17,954 nt of DNA from UBA6065 sp038063975 (GTDB lineage: Bacteria > Patescibacteriota > Minisyncoccia > Phycocordibacterales > UBA6065): the NCBI GenBank assembly GCA_038063975.1, contig JBBTTY010000050.1, forward strand, positions 1-17,954, in the 5' to 3' direction. The notes beneath the pieces are model-generated. The model was not told the origin of the DNA. It worked only from the letters and a program-made list of their open reading frames with translations, and made no database searches. This document shows positions 7,245 to 13,855 of the stretch, in pieces. Both the position numbers and the translations under genes were made by a program. Numbering within the stretch: the first letter of the stretch is position 1; every line of letters begins with the position of its first letter.

Positions 7245-7802
7245 TTAGGTTTTTTCTGTTTCAGCTGTTTTCTTCATTGAGATCAAGAGCAGAAGAGCGA
7301 TGAGAACAAAAGCCGAGAAAGCCATCATAGGTATGGTCACGTAACCCAGTGATAAAACAAAATTTTTGGCACATGAAGCAGAATAACCTATAGCTAGACA
7401 TTCGAGATTGAGGGGATTCCAACCAATCTGGCCAATATAATGAAACAAAGCGACGATAGCGCCGATGCTCGAGAGCACTATGCCGTATATTTTTATTCCT
7501 GTATCTCTGCGGAAAATAGCCACGCCAAAAAGTATGACTTGAGAATACATGAATATTCTCTGAAACCAGCAGAGCTTGCATGGTTCGTAACCTATGACGT
7601 CTGAATATATGAGACTAGTGAAAGTGGCCAAAAATGATATGAGAAATGCCATAAGAAGAGCTCTTTTTTCAAAAAATTGAACAAAACCTGTCTTTTTTAA
7701 TTTCGGAGAAAAAAGAGCGATGATCAGAACAACAATGAGCAAATCGGCAATTACTGTCGATGCGGACCAAAATATATTTATAAACGATACGAATGATTGC
7801 AT
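7245..7802 (-). CDS. dsbB: Disulfide bond formation protein, DsbB/BdbC type
   Basis: A membrane oxidoreductase of 185 residues that passes electrons from a thioredoxin-like partner to quinone. Five hydrophobic segments are visible, one more at the N-terminus than the usual four. The first cysteine pair is in YEPCKLCWFQRIFMYSQ, matching the CxxCWxQR signature of DsbB and BdbC. The second pair is in LECLAIGYSASC, in the second extracytoplasmic loop. Its ATG starts 1 nt after the stop of the thioredoxin-like gene, so translation is coupled and the two should act as a redox pair. This is the last gene of the surface-protein operon; no clear terminator follows. The strain-specific name (dsbB or bdbC) is not decided by sequence. 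Confidence 0.9.
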   Translation of the reverse strand: MQSFVSFINIFWSASTVIADLLIVVLIIALFSPKLKKTGFVQFFEKRALLMAFLISFLATFTSLIYSDVIGYEPCKLCWFQRIFMYSQVILFGVAIFRRDTGIKIYGIVLSSIGAIVALFHYIGQIGWNPLNLECLAIGYSASCAKNFVLSLGYVTIPMMAFSAFVLIALLLLISMKKTAETEKT

Positions 7803-7803
7803 A

Positions 7804-8178
7804 TTAATCTTTTATCAGGGGACAACCTGTAAATGTCGAAAGTTCCGATAGAGACAAAACACCGGTCTTTCGCATACCATTTCTCAATTCCCATGTGGGA
7901 TACGTTTCGATTTTTTTATCTACACAAACAGGAAGCTGATCTTTGCCGTCAATTGTTGAACATTCTGTATAAGGTAGTTTCGCTGCTGATTTGCCAAATA
8001 TTGCCTTCTGTTCTTGGCAATGCGGGCACCAAAATGCCCCAAAGAATGTAGTACCGCTATTTTCTATACATGAGGCAAACGTATCATAATGCCCTGGCCT
8101 GGACGAATACCAAACGATGCCACCTATGATAAATATGACCAAAAACACAAGAATCACCCATGACGAATATTGCTTCAT
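7804..8178 (-). CDS. Membrane-anchored thioredoxin-like disulfide oxidoreductase
   Basis: 124 residues: a single N-terminal membrane anchor (about 6-25) and one thioredoxin-type domain outside the membrane. The active site is FWCPHC (C51 and C54), and the cis-proline loop is TYPTWE (P94). Four further cysteines are present (C37, C73, C85, C119). The pattern GAFWCPHCQEQKAIFG ... LPYTEC ... YPTWEL closely follows the thioredoxin domain fused to bacterial VKOR homologues, yet here it is a separate protein partnered by a DsbB-type enzyme. It is expected to act as the donor (DsbA/BdbD role) that oxidises exported proteins. The ATG lies 4 nt after the stop of the surface-protein gene and 1 nt separates its own stop from dsbB, so the three form one operon. 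Confidence 0.88.
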   Translation of the reverse strand: MKQYSSWVILVFLVIFIIGGIVWYSSRPGHYDTFASCIENSGTTFFGAFWCPHCQEQKAIFGKSAAKLPYTECSTIDGKDQLPVCVDKKIETYPTWELRNGMRKTGVLSLSELSTFTGCPLIKD

Positions 8179-8182
8179 TTTT

Positions 8183-11179
8183 CTATCTTACCATTTTTGA
8201 AGTTCTACTGTAGATGACCACAAGCACTGATAAACAGATCACAATAACCAAAAGTAAGTTTGCCAGATCGAGACCGAGAAGCCACGACAGAGTGAGATCT
8301 GTCTTTTCCACAAACCAAGTCTGATTGAGAATAAAGGACAAAGTATTAAGGACATTTAGAACGGACCCTATGCAAAGCAAGGCTGATCCGCGCATGAAAC
8401 TCGTATCTCTCTCTTCAGGTTTTATGTCCTTTATAACAATTCCGTATATTATGGAATATGTTCCCAACAATAACAGAAGTAGTATGAGTAGAGCATATAA
8501 GTGAATGTCCTTTAAAGTACTCCGTAATCTGTCTGATAAAGAACCTATAACTCCAGCTATATTGGAAATACTGGATGTGGCCTGACCAATAACACCCTCA
8601 AAATCTTCTGGATTTATAGGTATGTCCTTTATACTTTCATTGTCCTTGAACTCTGGATTATCTTTACAATAAACAGTGTTTATATATCCGGTCGTCGTAA
8701 TATAGACGATACCGGTAGGCTCTGTAATACCCCACGGAGCCAAAATTTCCTCTGCATGTTTTATTTGCATGGCTTTTACGGCTTCCTCCGTGGCAGAGTC
8801 AAAATCACCATTTACCACGAGACCGGCTTTTTCATATGTATTCAAAAAATATTGGAGTTTGCGGACTTCGTCTGGATTGTTATCTATACCTATCCGGAGA
8901 AAGGTTTTAACGAAATTACCAGCGGGGCATGTTTTTTCAGGGCCCAAAACAGATGATCCTGATGTATTTACATTGTCCAGCGTAATCCATATATCGCCCG
9001 GTATAATATCGGTTGATACTGACACCACAGGACATCCAAAACCTGTGCAATGCCGTCTCGAACCGCCACCACCGCCACCGCCAGAACTTGTTATTACGGT
9101 TGAAATAGTATTAACCAAGCTACCACTGCCAGAACCGCTACCACCCGCTGGTGCAGGATCATCGTCCGTATTTATTAGAGAAACACTTTTTGCAGCCAAA
9201 TTATTCCAATTAGCATCATTACTAAAGCTAGGACCGATAATGACTGTATACGCAACATCACCGTCATCAATCACATCATTTATACCTGTGACTGTTACCG
9301 TCTGAGGTGTATTCCAATTTGCAACCGTAAAGACAAGTCTAGTTATAGGTGATGTCGTGCCTTCATTCCAATTAGAACTTGTAACCGGAAAAATCACATC
9401 TGTTCCCGGTACAGATGTAAGAACAGCGGTAAATGTCACAGTTGTGCTAGTTTCACTCGTAGATAATCCACTAGGCAAAGAAAGACTCAAATCACGTAGA
9501 GGTTGGTTAGTGTTACCGCCGGTATTAATAATTGACGTATTAACAATAGGATTTACCACAACAGATGTGGCTGGAACTGTGATTGGCGGTGTAATTGGGG
9601 GTGTAATGTTGCCACCACCGCTAGCAGCTGTAACCATAAACGATTGATTACCTCCAAACCAATCAGCACCCTGCTCTACAGCACGCAAAACATAACTTCC
9701 CGGAACAGCAGGAGCTGTAAAGGTAATTCTTTTATTATCATTTACAGCTGTTGTAGACAGGGTTATCAGGGATATATTTTCGCTCAAATTAGATTTTGAT
9801 ATACCTAAATCATGTTTTGTATTCCATATTTTTGTACCACTATTTTTAACTTGAACATTAAACTGTGTACCGGCAATAACACTGGATGGAAAAGAGATGT
9901 ACGTAATTCCATTTACAGCTACTGGTGGCGGTGTAATTGGGGGTGTGACGATATTAGTGCCACCTGATCCAACCGTACAACCGGTTATAGAAAGAGGACT
10001 CTGGGTTAAAAGAGAATTATTTAAATTTGTTGAAGTATTGCTATTTATACCATAAGCGTAAATGGCATATGTTTTACCGTCCAAAAGATTGTTTGGAATT
10101 GGAAAAGAAAAACCATGATCACCACTTATTGCCATATTCTGATTGACATCGGATCTAGGTCTGTTTGCCTTTATACTACCGATAAAAATACCACTAGAAG
10201 TATCTCCACCGGAATAAAAATGAACATCTATTTGTGCATTTGTATCATCTGGATCATATGCCCAACCATTAAAAATACTACAACTGACATTATCCAAATA
10301 ACCTATTGGTTTAGCATCTGTGGTTGGAGGTGGAGTGATTGGTGGTGGTGTAATTGGCGGGGTGACTGGTGGAACAACTGGTGGTATTGAAAAAACTTCT
10401 ATAATTACTTGACCATTTGCACCATATCCACCTGATCCGACATCAGATCCACCTCCGCCACCGCCAGGAAAACTACCATCAATAGCCAAAGGACTACTAG
10501 GATCACTACCGGGACACGTTCCATCCCGCCCACATCTACCTCTAGAACCACCAACACCACCATTTGGAGAACTGCCACCCTTTGAAGCGTATGGATTTGA
10601 ATCAAACTCAATGTACGGATCTGCACTAGAGCCGTTTGAATTTACATCACCACCTATAGCTTCCCCACCAAAACCTAAATCAGCAGTGGAATTACCGTGA
10701 CCTGTATAACTCGTACCACCTATACCTCCACCGGCAATCATAATTCCAAAAGATCCCTCGAATTTAGTATCTCCACCGGAATTTCCCTGACGACCTTTTG
10801 AAACATCTTTTATACCCTGTCCACCAGCACCAATAGTAATAAAATATTGCTCTCCACTAGTAACCGTAATGGTTTTTTCCGAATAAGCTCCCCCGCCACC
10901 GCCGAGTCCAGATCTGTGAGAATCGGTTATTTTTTCGCCATTTCCAGCAGATCCACCGGCACCCCATGTTTTTACTTTGACGGAAGCAATTCCCGAAGGC
11001 ACTGTCCAGGTGTAATTACCAGGAGAAGAGAAAATATCAGTATCACCAACAACGCTTGTATTAGAAATATCGGCATAAGCTGTCATTGGTGTAAAAGGAC
11101 CAATAATGAAAGCCAAAATAATAACCGAAATAATGGCTTTAAAACTGAATTTATTTAAATTTTGACGGTTTAAACTCAT
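8183..11179 (-). CDS. Large glycine-rich multi-domain surface protein with C-terminal membrane anchor
   Basis: About 998 residues. In order: signal peptide (about 1-36, AYA before DIS); glycine-rich domain (about 45-262, starting near VKVKTWGAGGSAG); PPITPP-type hinge (265-286); a GWAYDPD domain bounded by C300 and C401; another proline hinge; an Ig-like domain resembling the NBR1 central type (about 425-517); a third hinge; a Calx-beta-like domain (about 560-674, with NWNTPQTVTVTG); a Gly/Ser linker; a peptidoglycan-binding-like segment (about 755-838); and three membrane helices (about 893-912, 929-950, 965-989). Positive residues place the C-terminus in the cytoplasm. Eight exported cysteines form four local pairs: 216/222, 300/401, 711/716, 751/838. 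The role is likely cell-surface structure or adhesion (inference). No Shine-Dalgarno sequence precedes ATG 11179. Confidence 0.85.
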   Translation of the reverse strand: MSLNRQNLNKFSFKAIISVIILAFIIGPFTPMTAYADISNTSVVGDTDIFSSPGNYTWTVPSGIASVKVKTWGAGGSAGNGEKITDSHRSGLGGGGGAYSEKTITVTSGEQYFITIGAGGQGIKDVSKGRQGNSGGDTKFEGSFGIMIAGGGIGGTSYTGHGNSTADLGFGGEAIGGDVNSNGSSADPYIEFDSNPYASKGGSSPNGGVGGSRGRCGRDGTCPGSDPSSPLAIDGSFPGGGGGGSDVGSGGYGANGQVIIEVFSIPPVVPPVTPPITPPPITPPPTTDAKPIGYLDNVSCSIFNGWAYDPDDTNAQIDVHFYSGGDTSSGIFIGSIKANRPRSDVNQNMAISGDHGFSFPIPNNLLDGKTYAIYAYGINSNTSTNLNNSLLTQSPLSITGCTVGSGGTNIVTPPITPPPVAVNGITYISFPSSVIAGTQFNVQVKNSGTKIWNTKHDLGISKSNLSENISLITLSTTAVNDNKRITFTAPAVPGSYVLRAVEQGADWFGGNQSFMVTAASGGGNITPPITPPITVPATSVVVNPIVNTSIINTGGNTNQPLRDLSLSLPSGLSTSETSTTVTFTAVLTSVPGTDVIFPVTSSNWNEGTTSPITRLVFTVANWNTPQTVTVTGINDVIDDGDVAYTVIIGPSFSNDANWNNLAAKSVSLINTDDDPAPAGGSGSGSGSLVNTISTVITSSGGGGGGGSRRHCTGFGCPVVSVSTDIIPGDIWITLDNVNTSGSSVLGPEKTCPAGNFVKTFLRIGIDNNPDEVRKLQYFLNTYEKAGLVVNGDFDSATEEAVKAMQIKHAEEILAPWGITEPTGIVYITTTGYINTVYCKDNPEFKDNESIKDIPINPEDFEGVIGQATSSISNIAGVIGSLSDRLRSTLKDIHLYALLILLLLLLGTYSIIYGIVIKDIKPEERDTSFMRGSALLCIGSVLNVLNTLSFILNQTWFVEKTDLTLSWLLGLDLANLLLVIVICLSVLVVIYSRTSKMVR
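8333..8647. repeat. Cluster of AAAGGACA motifs inside the 3' end of the surface-protein gene
   Basis: Exact copies of AAAGGACA at 8333-8340 (plus strand) and on the minus strand at 8425-8432, 8506-8513 and 8623-8630. One-mismatch copies are at 8347-8354 (TAAGGACA) and 8641-8648 (minus strand). The three minus-strand copies encode Lys-Asp-Ile, but the plus-strand copies encode unrelated residues, so no single protein repeat explains them. The extended consensus is roughly ATAAAGGACATT. Confidence 0.5.
9585..10391 (-). repeat. Repeated PPITPP-coding hinge segments in the surface-protein gene
   Basis: Three clusters of GGTGTAATTGG-type sequence (plus-strand view), near 9588-9605, 9926-9946 and 10329-10380, encode the PPITPP / PPITPPP linkers between folded domains. 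They are near-identical DNA repeats, so recombination between them could delete or duplicate whole domains. Confidence 0.6.
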
Positions 11180-11196
11180 GAGAAAATTGTTTGTAT

Positions 11197-11202
11197 ATAT
11201 TA
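11197..11202 (-). promoter_or_regulatory. Candidate -10 box of the surface-protein operon
   Basis: TAATAT on the minus strand, with TG directly upstream, 17 nt before ATG 11179. No good -35 element was found. The resulting leader would be about 10 nt and lacks a Shine-Dalgarno sequence. Confidence 0.35.
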
Positions 11203-11279
11203 CAACCTTATGTAAGTAAGCCGTAAAGTCAATAAAATGATTACCTAAAAATCATCAATTTTAAAGCGTAAATCCGTAT

Positions 11280-11370
11280 AAAGGACATTTAAGAAATATT
11301 TACAAAATTTTATTTTTTGTGTCCTTTATAAAACTGTTACCCAAAAGACCATGAAAGAAAGTAAAGGACA
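11280..11370. repeat. Three AAAGGACA motifs upstream of the surface-protein operon
   Basis: Exact copies at 11280-11287 (plus), 11320-11327 (minus) and 11363-11370 (plus), in alternating orientation about 40 nt apart. They lie 100-190 bp upstream of ATG 11179. Flanks extend the match to about ATAAAGGACAT. The spacing of roughly four helical turns would suit a DNA-binding regulator. Confidence 0.5.
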
Positions 11371-11468
11371 TTTATAAAAATCAAAATGTTTAAAGTGACA
11401 TAATATAATTAGAGTCAAATTAAACTACAAAATAATTATTTATATAAGTCAAACTGATTCCTCTTAAA

Positions 11469-11497
11469 TTGACATATCACAACGAAAAGTGCAGTAT
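11469..11497 (+). promoter_or_regulatory. Candidate promoter for the 182-residue gene
   Basis: A perfect TTGACA is followed by a 17-nt spacer and a weak CAGTAT -10. It would give a leader of about 80 nt. An alternative is the isolated TATAAT at 11404-11409. Confidence 0.3.
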
Positions 11498-11585
11498 GGT
11501 CTACGGAAACTTTCTTGATCTGCTATAGCAAATCAGTTCTCCAAAAAATCCTATACAGCCGTCATTTAGACAACAAGGAATAAAA

Positions 11586-12134
11586 ATGAATACAGAAAGC
11601 GCGAAAGGTACAGTAATCAAACTCATCGTAACTGGTAGGCGTTTAGCTCTACCTGCGATTTATAATCTCGAAACAGATATCGTGATTGATGGAAAAAATA
11701 TTGGAGATTGGGGGTGGTCAAGGCTAAGCGATGTGGCAGATTTCATAAATGATATGCGTGAAATCATGAATCTATCTAGAACACCCCATAGAATGCTCTG
11801 CGATTTACAGTTTATATTTGATGATTTCGGTTTACTTAATGGACACGACCACGAGGGACATCCTCTAGTCACGTGGATCAACCCATTACATTATGTGGTT
11901 ATGGGTGATAAACCGAAAGAACCGGTTGAATATGAAATGGGTATCCACATTCCCTCTGGATGGGTTAGTCACATAAAAACCGCTCTCTCCCGAGGGGTTA
12001 TAAAAGTGATCAACCAAAAGACAGATCGAGGACGTGGCGTTTTTCAAAACATAGTAGGTATAAAATCTGACGGCACGACTTTTGACCTAATTCTCAGTAG
12101 TGGTAAAATCTATTTTTTACCGCCAATAAGATAA
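11586..12134 (+). CDS. Hypothetical protein, 182 residues
   Basis: I do not recognise this protein. It is soluble by appearance: no signal peptide or membrane segment. It opens with a beta-rich part (GTVIKLIVTGRRLALPAIYN, then DIVIDGK), has a helical middle (SDVADFINDMREIMNLSRTPHRMLCDL), a His-rich patch NGHDHEGH near residue 85, and ends with another beta-rich part (GVFQNIVGIKSDGTTFDLIL). One cysteine is visible. ATG 11586 is well supported by AAGGA six bases upstream, one of the few clear ribosome-binding sites in the window. It is transcribed alone, divergent from the surface-protein operon across a long AT-rich gap, and ends in a strong terminator. A regulatory link to the neighbouring operon is possible but only guessed from position. 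Confidence 0.75.
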   Translation: MNTESAKGTVIKLIVTGRRLALPAIYNLETDIVIDGKNIGDWGWSRLSDVADFINDMREIMNLSRTPHRMLCDLQFIFDDFGLLNGHDHEGHPLVTWINPLHYVVMGDKPKEPVEYEMGIHIPSGWVSHIKTALSRGVIKVINQKTDRGRGVFQNIVGIKSDGTTFDLILSSGKIYFLPPIR

Positions 12135-12160
12135 AAAACCGGCAACCGGCAAAAATTACT

Positions 12161-12187
12161 AAAGCTGAATGTTATGTTCAGCTTTTT
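12161..12187 (+). terminator. Rho-independent terminator after the 182-residue gene
   Basis: A perfect 9-bp stem (AAAGCTGAA with TTCAGCTTT), a 7-nt loop and a run of five T. The A-rich left arm gives a weaker T-run in the other direction, so it may also stop leftward transcripts from lexA, which ends about 40 nt to the right. Confidence 0.85.
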
Positions 12188-12223
12188 CATTATAAAAAAC
12201 AGTATGTATAGTTTTTAAAAATA

Positions 12224-12808
12224 CTAATATTTACGAACTACTCCTTTTACGACAGCCGCTATTTTTAAGTCGTACTCTGGATATATAGGTTTATATTTTT
12301 TATTGGCTGGTTCTAAATATATCTGACTTCCTTTCTTTCTATAATATTTCATCGTCCAACCGCCATCAATTTCCGCTATGACTATATCGCCTGGTTTTGC
12401 TTCGAGTCGCAAACCGATTTTTTCCGCAACCACGAGGTCGCCTTCGTGTATACCTGCGTCTATCATAGAGTCGCCCTTGACCTCGAGCAGGTACGAGCTC
12501 TGTCTGTCTTCCATCAAATAGGTATTTATATTGAGAGTGTCCAGAACTGATTCTTCGGCTATGGCTGGTATGCCGGCTTCAACAAGACCAAGTATAGGAA
12601 TTTCATCTTGGGTGCGGACGAATGTAATTCTGCCTTCGGCGTCCTTGGAGAGAATATCCATTAGAACGAGTTTATTGATCAATTTATAAACGGCATTTTT
12701 GGATTTGAAGCCTGTGAGAGTCATGAGCTCTCTGTAGCCTGGCATTCTCTTGTGCTGATTGTAGAAATCGGTTATTTTCTGGATTTTGTTTTTGTAGTCC
12801 TGGAGCAT
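12224..12808 (-). CDS. lexA: LexA repressor
   Basis: An SOS-response repressor and self-cleaving serine peptidase of 194 residues. The N-terminal winged helix spans about residues 8-52 (MPGYRELMTLTGFKSKNAVYKLINKL). The autocleavage site Ala78-Gly79 is in LGLVEAGIPA. The catalytic serine S114 is in VKGDSMIDAGI and the lysine K154 in GGWTMKYYRK, spaced as in E. coli LexA (A84-G85, S119, K156). ATG 12808 is chosen because it lies 1 nt after the stop of the 74-residue gene and gives a normal LexA N-terminus. An in-frame ATG at 12889 would add 27 unrelated residues read out of phase with that gene. No ribosome-binding site is present, so translation depends on coupling. Expression should be autoregulated through the operator upstream of the first gene. 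Confidence 0.93.
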   Translation of the reverse strand: MLQDYKNKIQKITDFYNQHKRMPGYRELMTLTGFKSKNAVYKLINKLVLMDILSKDAEGRITFVRTQDEIPILGLVEAGIPAIAEESVLDTLNINTYLMEDRQSSYLLEVKGDSMIDAGIHEGDLVVAEKIGLRLEAKPGDIVIAEIDGGWTMKYYRKKGSQIYLEPANKKYKPIYPEYDLKIAAVVKGVVRKY

Positions 12809-12809
12809 A

Positions 12810-13034
12810 TTAGAAAATAAACGAAGCGACAGCTCCAGCCATTCTACCGAGAGACTTTGCAAATAAACCGAATAGATTATGTCCATCATATGACTTGAGC
12901 CTGCGTAGTTGACTCAGAAGCAGTTTGTGCCGGAGAGCATCGTTTTTATACGATCGGCCGGTGATGATCTTCATATCAATCTGTTTGTTTATAATATCCA
13001 ACTCATACTGAATGGTCTTTATTGTGTTTCTCAT
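12810..13034 (-). CDS. Small protein of 74 residues, first gene of the lexA operon
   Basis: I do not recognise this protein. It is strongly basic: the first two thirds look helical and possibly coiled (TIQYELDIINKQIDMKIITG, then RHKLLLSQLRRLKS). The last ~22 residues (LFGLFAKSLGRMAGAVASFIF) are hydrophobic or amphipathic and could lie on or in the membrane. It is the first gene behind the LexA operator and ends 1 nt before lexA, so it should be induced by DNA damage. ATG 13034 is used; an in-frame ATG at 13079 lies within the operator and upstream of the expected transcription start. By analogy with YneA and SidA, small SOS-induced division inhibitors often co-located with lexA, a checkpoint role is possible, but there is no recognisable sequence evidence for it. 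Confidence 0.72.
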   Translation of the reverse strand: MRNTIKTIQYELDIINKQIDMKIITGRSYKNDALRHKLLLSQLRRLKSYDGHNLFGLFAKSLGRMAGAVASFIF

Positions 13035-13063
13035 GGCGTTTTTTATTATTCTTATATACGAAT

Positions 13064-13092
13064 AGTATAAGTGAACCACAGTTCACCTGCAA
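13064..13092 (-). promoter_or_regulatory. Promoter of the SOS operon (74-residue gene and lexA)
   Basis: On the minus strand: TTGCAG (13087-13092), a 17-nt spacer and TATACT (13064-13069). The LexA operator fills almost the whole spacer. The leader to ATG 13034 would be about 22 nt, without a clear Shine-Dalgarno sequence. The sequence just after the -10 box contains an imperfect palindrome, ATTCTTATATACGAAT (13048-13063). Confidence 0.65.
13071..13086. promoter_or_regulatory. LexA operator (SOS box)
   Basis: GTGAAC CACA GTTCAC is a perfect 6+6 inverted repeat and contains GAAC-N4-GTTC, the core of the Gram-positive (Bacillus DinR/LexA) SOS box. It lies between the -35 and -10 elements of the lexA operon, the classic position for repression. 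I found no second GAAC-N4-GTTC in the window. Confidence 0.85.
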
Positions 13093-13100
13093 GCAACACC

Positions 13101-13109
13101 TGTGGATAA
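13101..13109 (-). promoter_or_regulatory. Perfect DnaA box
   Basis: TTATCCACA on the minus strand is an exact match to the bacterial DnaA-box consensus. It lies 9 bp from the -35 element of the SOS operon and just after the radC stop. No other copy was seen, so it is not an origin; it may be a regulatory site or chance. Confidence 0.4.
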
Positions 13110-13125
13110 CTATGGAGTATTCCTT

Positions 13126-13785
13126 TTATAACAAAGTCTTCTCTTTAAAGCTCATCCACCCAGTTTTAGAAACAATAACATGATCAGCCAGGTCAATACC
13201 AAGAATACGGCCGGATTCGACGAGACGGTCTGTCACTTCCCTGTCTTCGAGTGAAGGTTCAACATCGCCCGAAGGGTGGTTATGAACCACGATGACAGAA
13301 GCGGCATGCAAAACTATGGCTGGCTCAAACACTTCTCGCGGATGGACGAGGCTGGTACTCAATGTGCCTATGGAAATTATTTGTCTCTCTATGATGCAAT
13401 GCTTTGTATCGAGATAAAAAGCAATGACGTGCTCACGTTTTCCAGCGCGAAAATCGGCTGACAATTTCCATATGTCTTTGGCTGTAATAATTTCTTGTTT
13501 TATATCGATGGAGAAACGAAAAGACAATTCTATCATTGCTATCACTTGCGCCACTTTCGCTCTGCCCAAGCCATGCAGTTTGAGTAGATCGTCAAATGTG
13601 ATTTTGTCTTTCTTTTTGGTGGCAATCACTTTCAAAATTTTTTGAGAAAGATTCAAAACATTTGCGCCTCTCACACCCGAGCCCAAAATCAAAGCCAAAA
13701 GCTCGTAATCAGCCAGTTTTTTCACGCCGTATTTTTCCAGTCTTTCTCGAGGCATTTCTATTTTCAATAAGTCTTTGATTTTCAC
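13126..13785 (-). CDS. radC: RadC family JAMM/MPN+ protein
   Basis: 219 residues, the standard RadC length. The N-terminal half has the MPRERLEKYG start and a helix-hairpin-helix region (about 25-80, with LLKLHGLGRAKVAQVIA). The C-terminal half is the JAB/MPN+ metal-binding domain with HNHPSGD (H168, H170), S178 and D181 as the JAMM ligands. A DNA-repair role is traditional for the family but has not held up well experimentally; the metal site suggests a hydrolase or a structural role in DNA metabolism. The start is GTG 13785: an in-frame TAG lies four codons upstream, and the extended -10 TGTTAGGAT ends 6 nt before the GTG. Location beside the lexA operon is suggestive, but its own promoter contains no LexA box. 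Confidence 0.93.
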   Translation of the reverse strand: MKIKDLLKIEMPRERLEKYGVKKLADYELLALILGSGVRGANVLNLSQKILKVIATKKKDKITFDDLLKLHGLGRAKVAQVIAMIELSFRFSIDIKQEIITAKDIWKLSADFRAGKREHVIAFYLDTKHCIIERQIISIGTLSTSLVHPREVFEPAIVLHAASVIVVHNHPSGDVEPSLEDREVTDRLVESGRILGIDLADHVIVSKTGWMSFKEKTLL

Positions 13786-13791
13786 TTCACC

Positions 13792-13800
13792 ATCCTAACA
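13792..13800 (-). promoter_or_regulatory. Extended -10 promoter of radC, leaderless geometry
   Basis: TGTTAGGAT on the minus strand (TG, one base, TAGGAT) ends 6 nt before the GTG start codon. No Shine-Dalgarno sequence fits the gap. Confidence 0.5.
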
Positions 13801-13855
13801 AACCAGAGATAAAGAAAAGATGAAGAAAATTTAACAACTTTTTTTCCATTTTCCG

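Larger units (their letters stand above)
11180..11585. other. 406-bp AT-rich divergent intergenic region
   Basis: It separates the leftward surface-protein operon from the rightward 182-residue gene. It holds three AAAGGACA motifs, a leftward TAATAT 17 nt before the surface-protein ATG, an isolated TATAAT on the plus strand at 11404-11409, and TTGACA at 11469-11474. AGTCAAA occurs twice (about 11413 and 11447). I see no convincing gene in it; the best small frame is a 10-codon one from ATG 11496 with no ribosome-binding site. Confidence 0.6.

Noticed and set aside
8769..11158. Several plus-strand frames opposite the surface-protein gene
   Set aside because: They are low-complexity translations (runs of Pro, Trp or Arg) of the repetitive coding strand, without start signals.
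12137..12153. Tandem CCGGCAA copies sharing CCGGCAACC with the tRNA-Gln 3' end, a possible attachment site
   Set aside because: Only 9 bases match, no integrase gene is present, and the stretch between is ordinary chromosomal genes.
12809..12889. Longer LexA start at ATG 12889
   Set aside because: It would overlap the 74-residue gene out of frame, and the added 27 residues are not LexA-like.
13035..13079. Longer start for the 74-residue gene (MVHLYYSY)
   Set aside because: That ATG lies in the LexA operator, upstream of the predicted transcription start.
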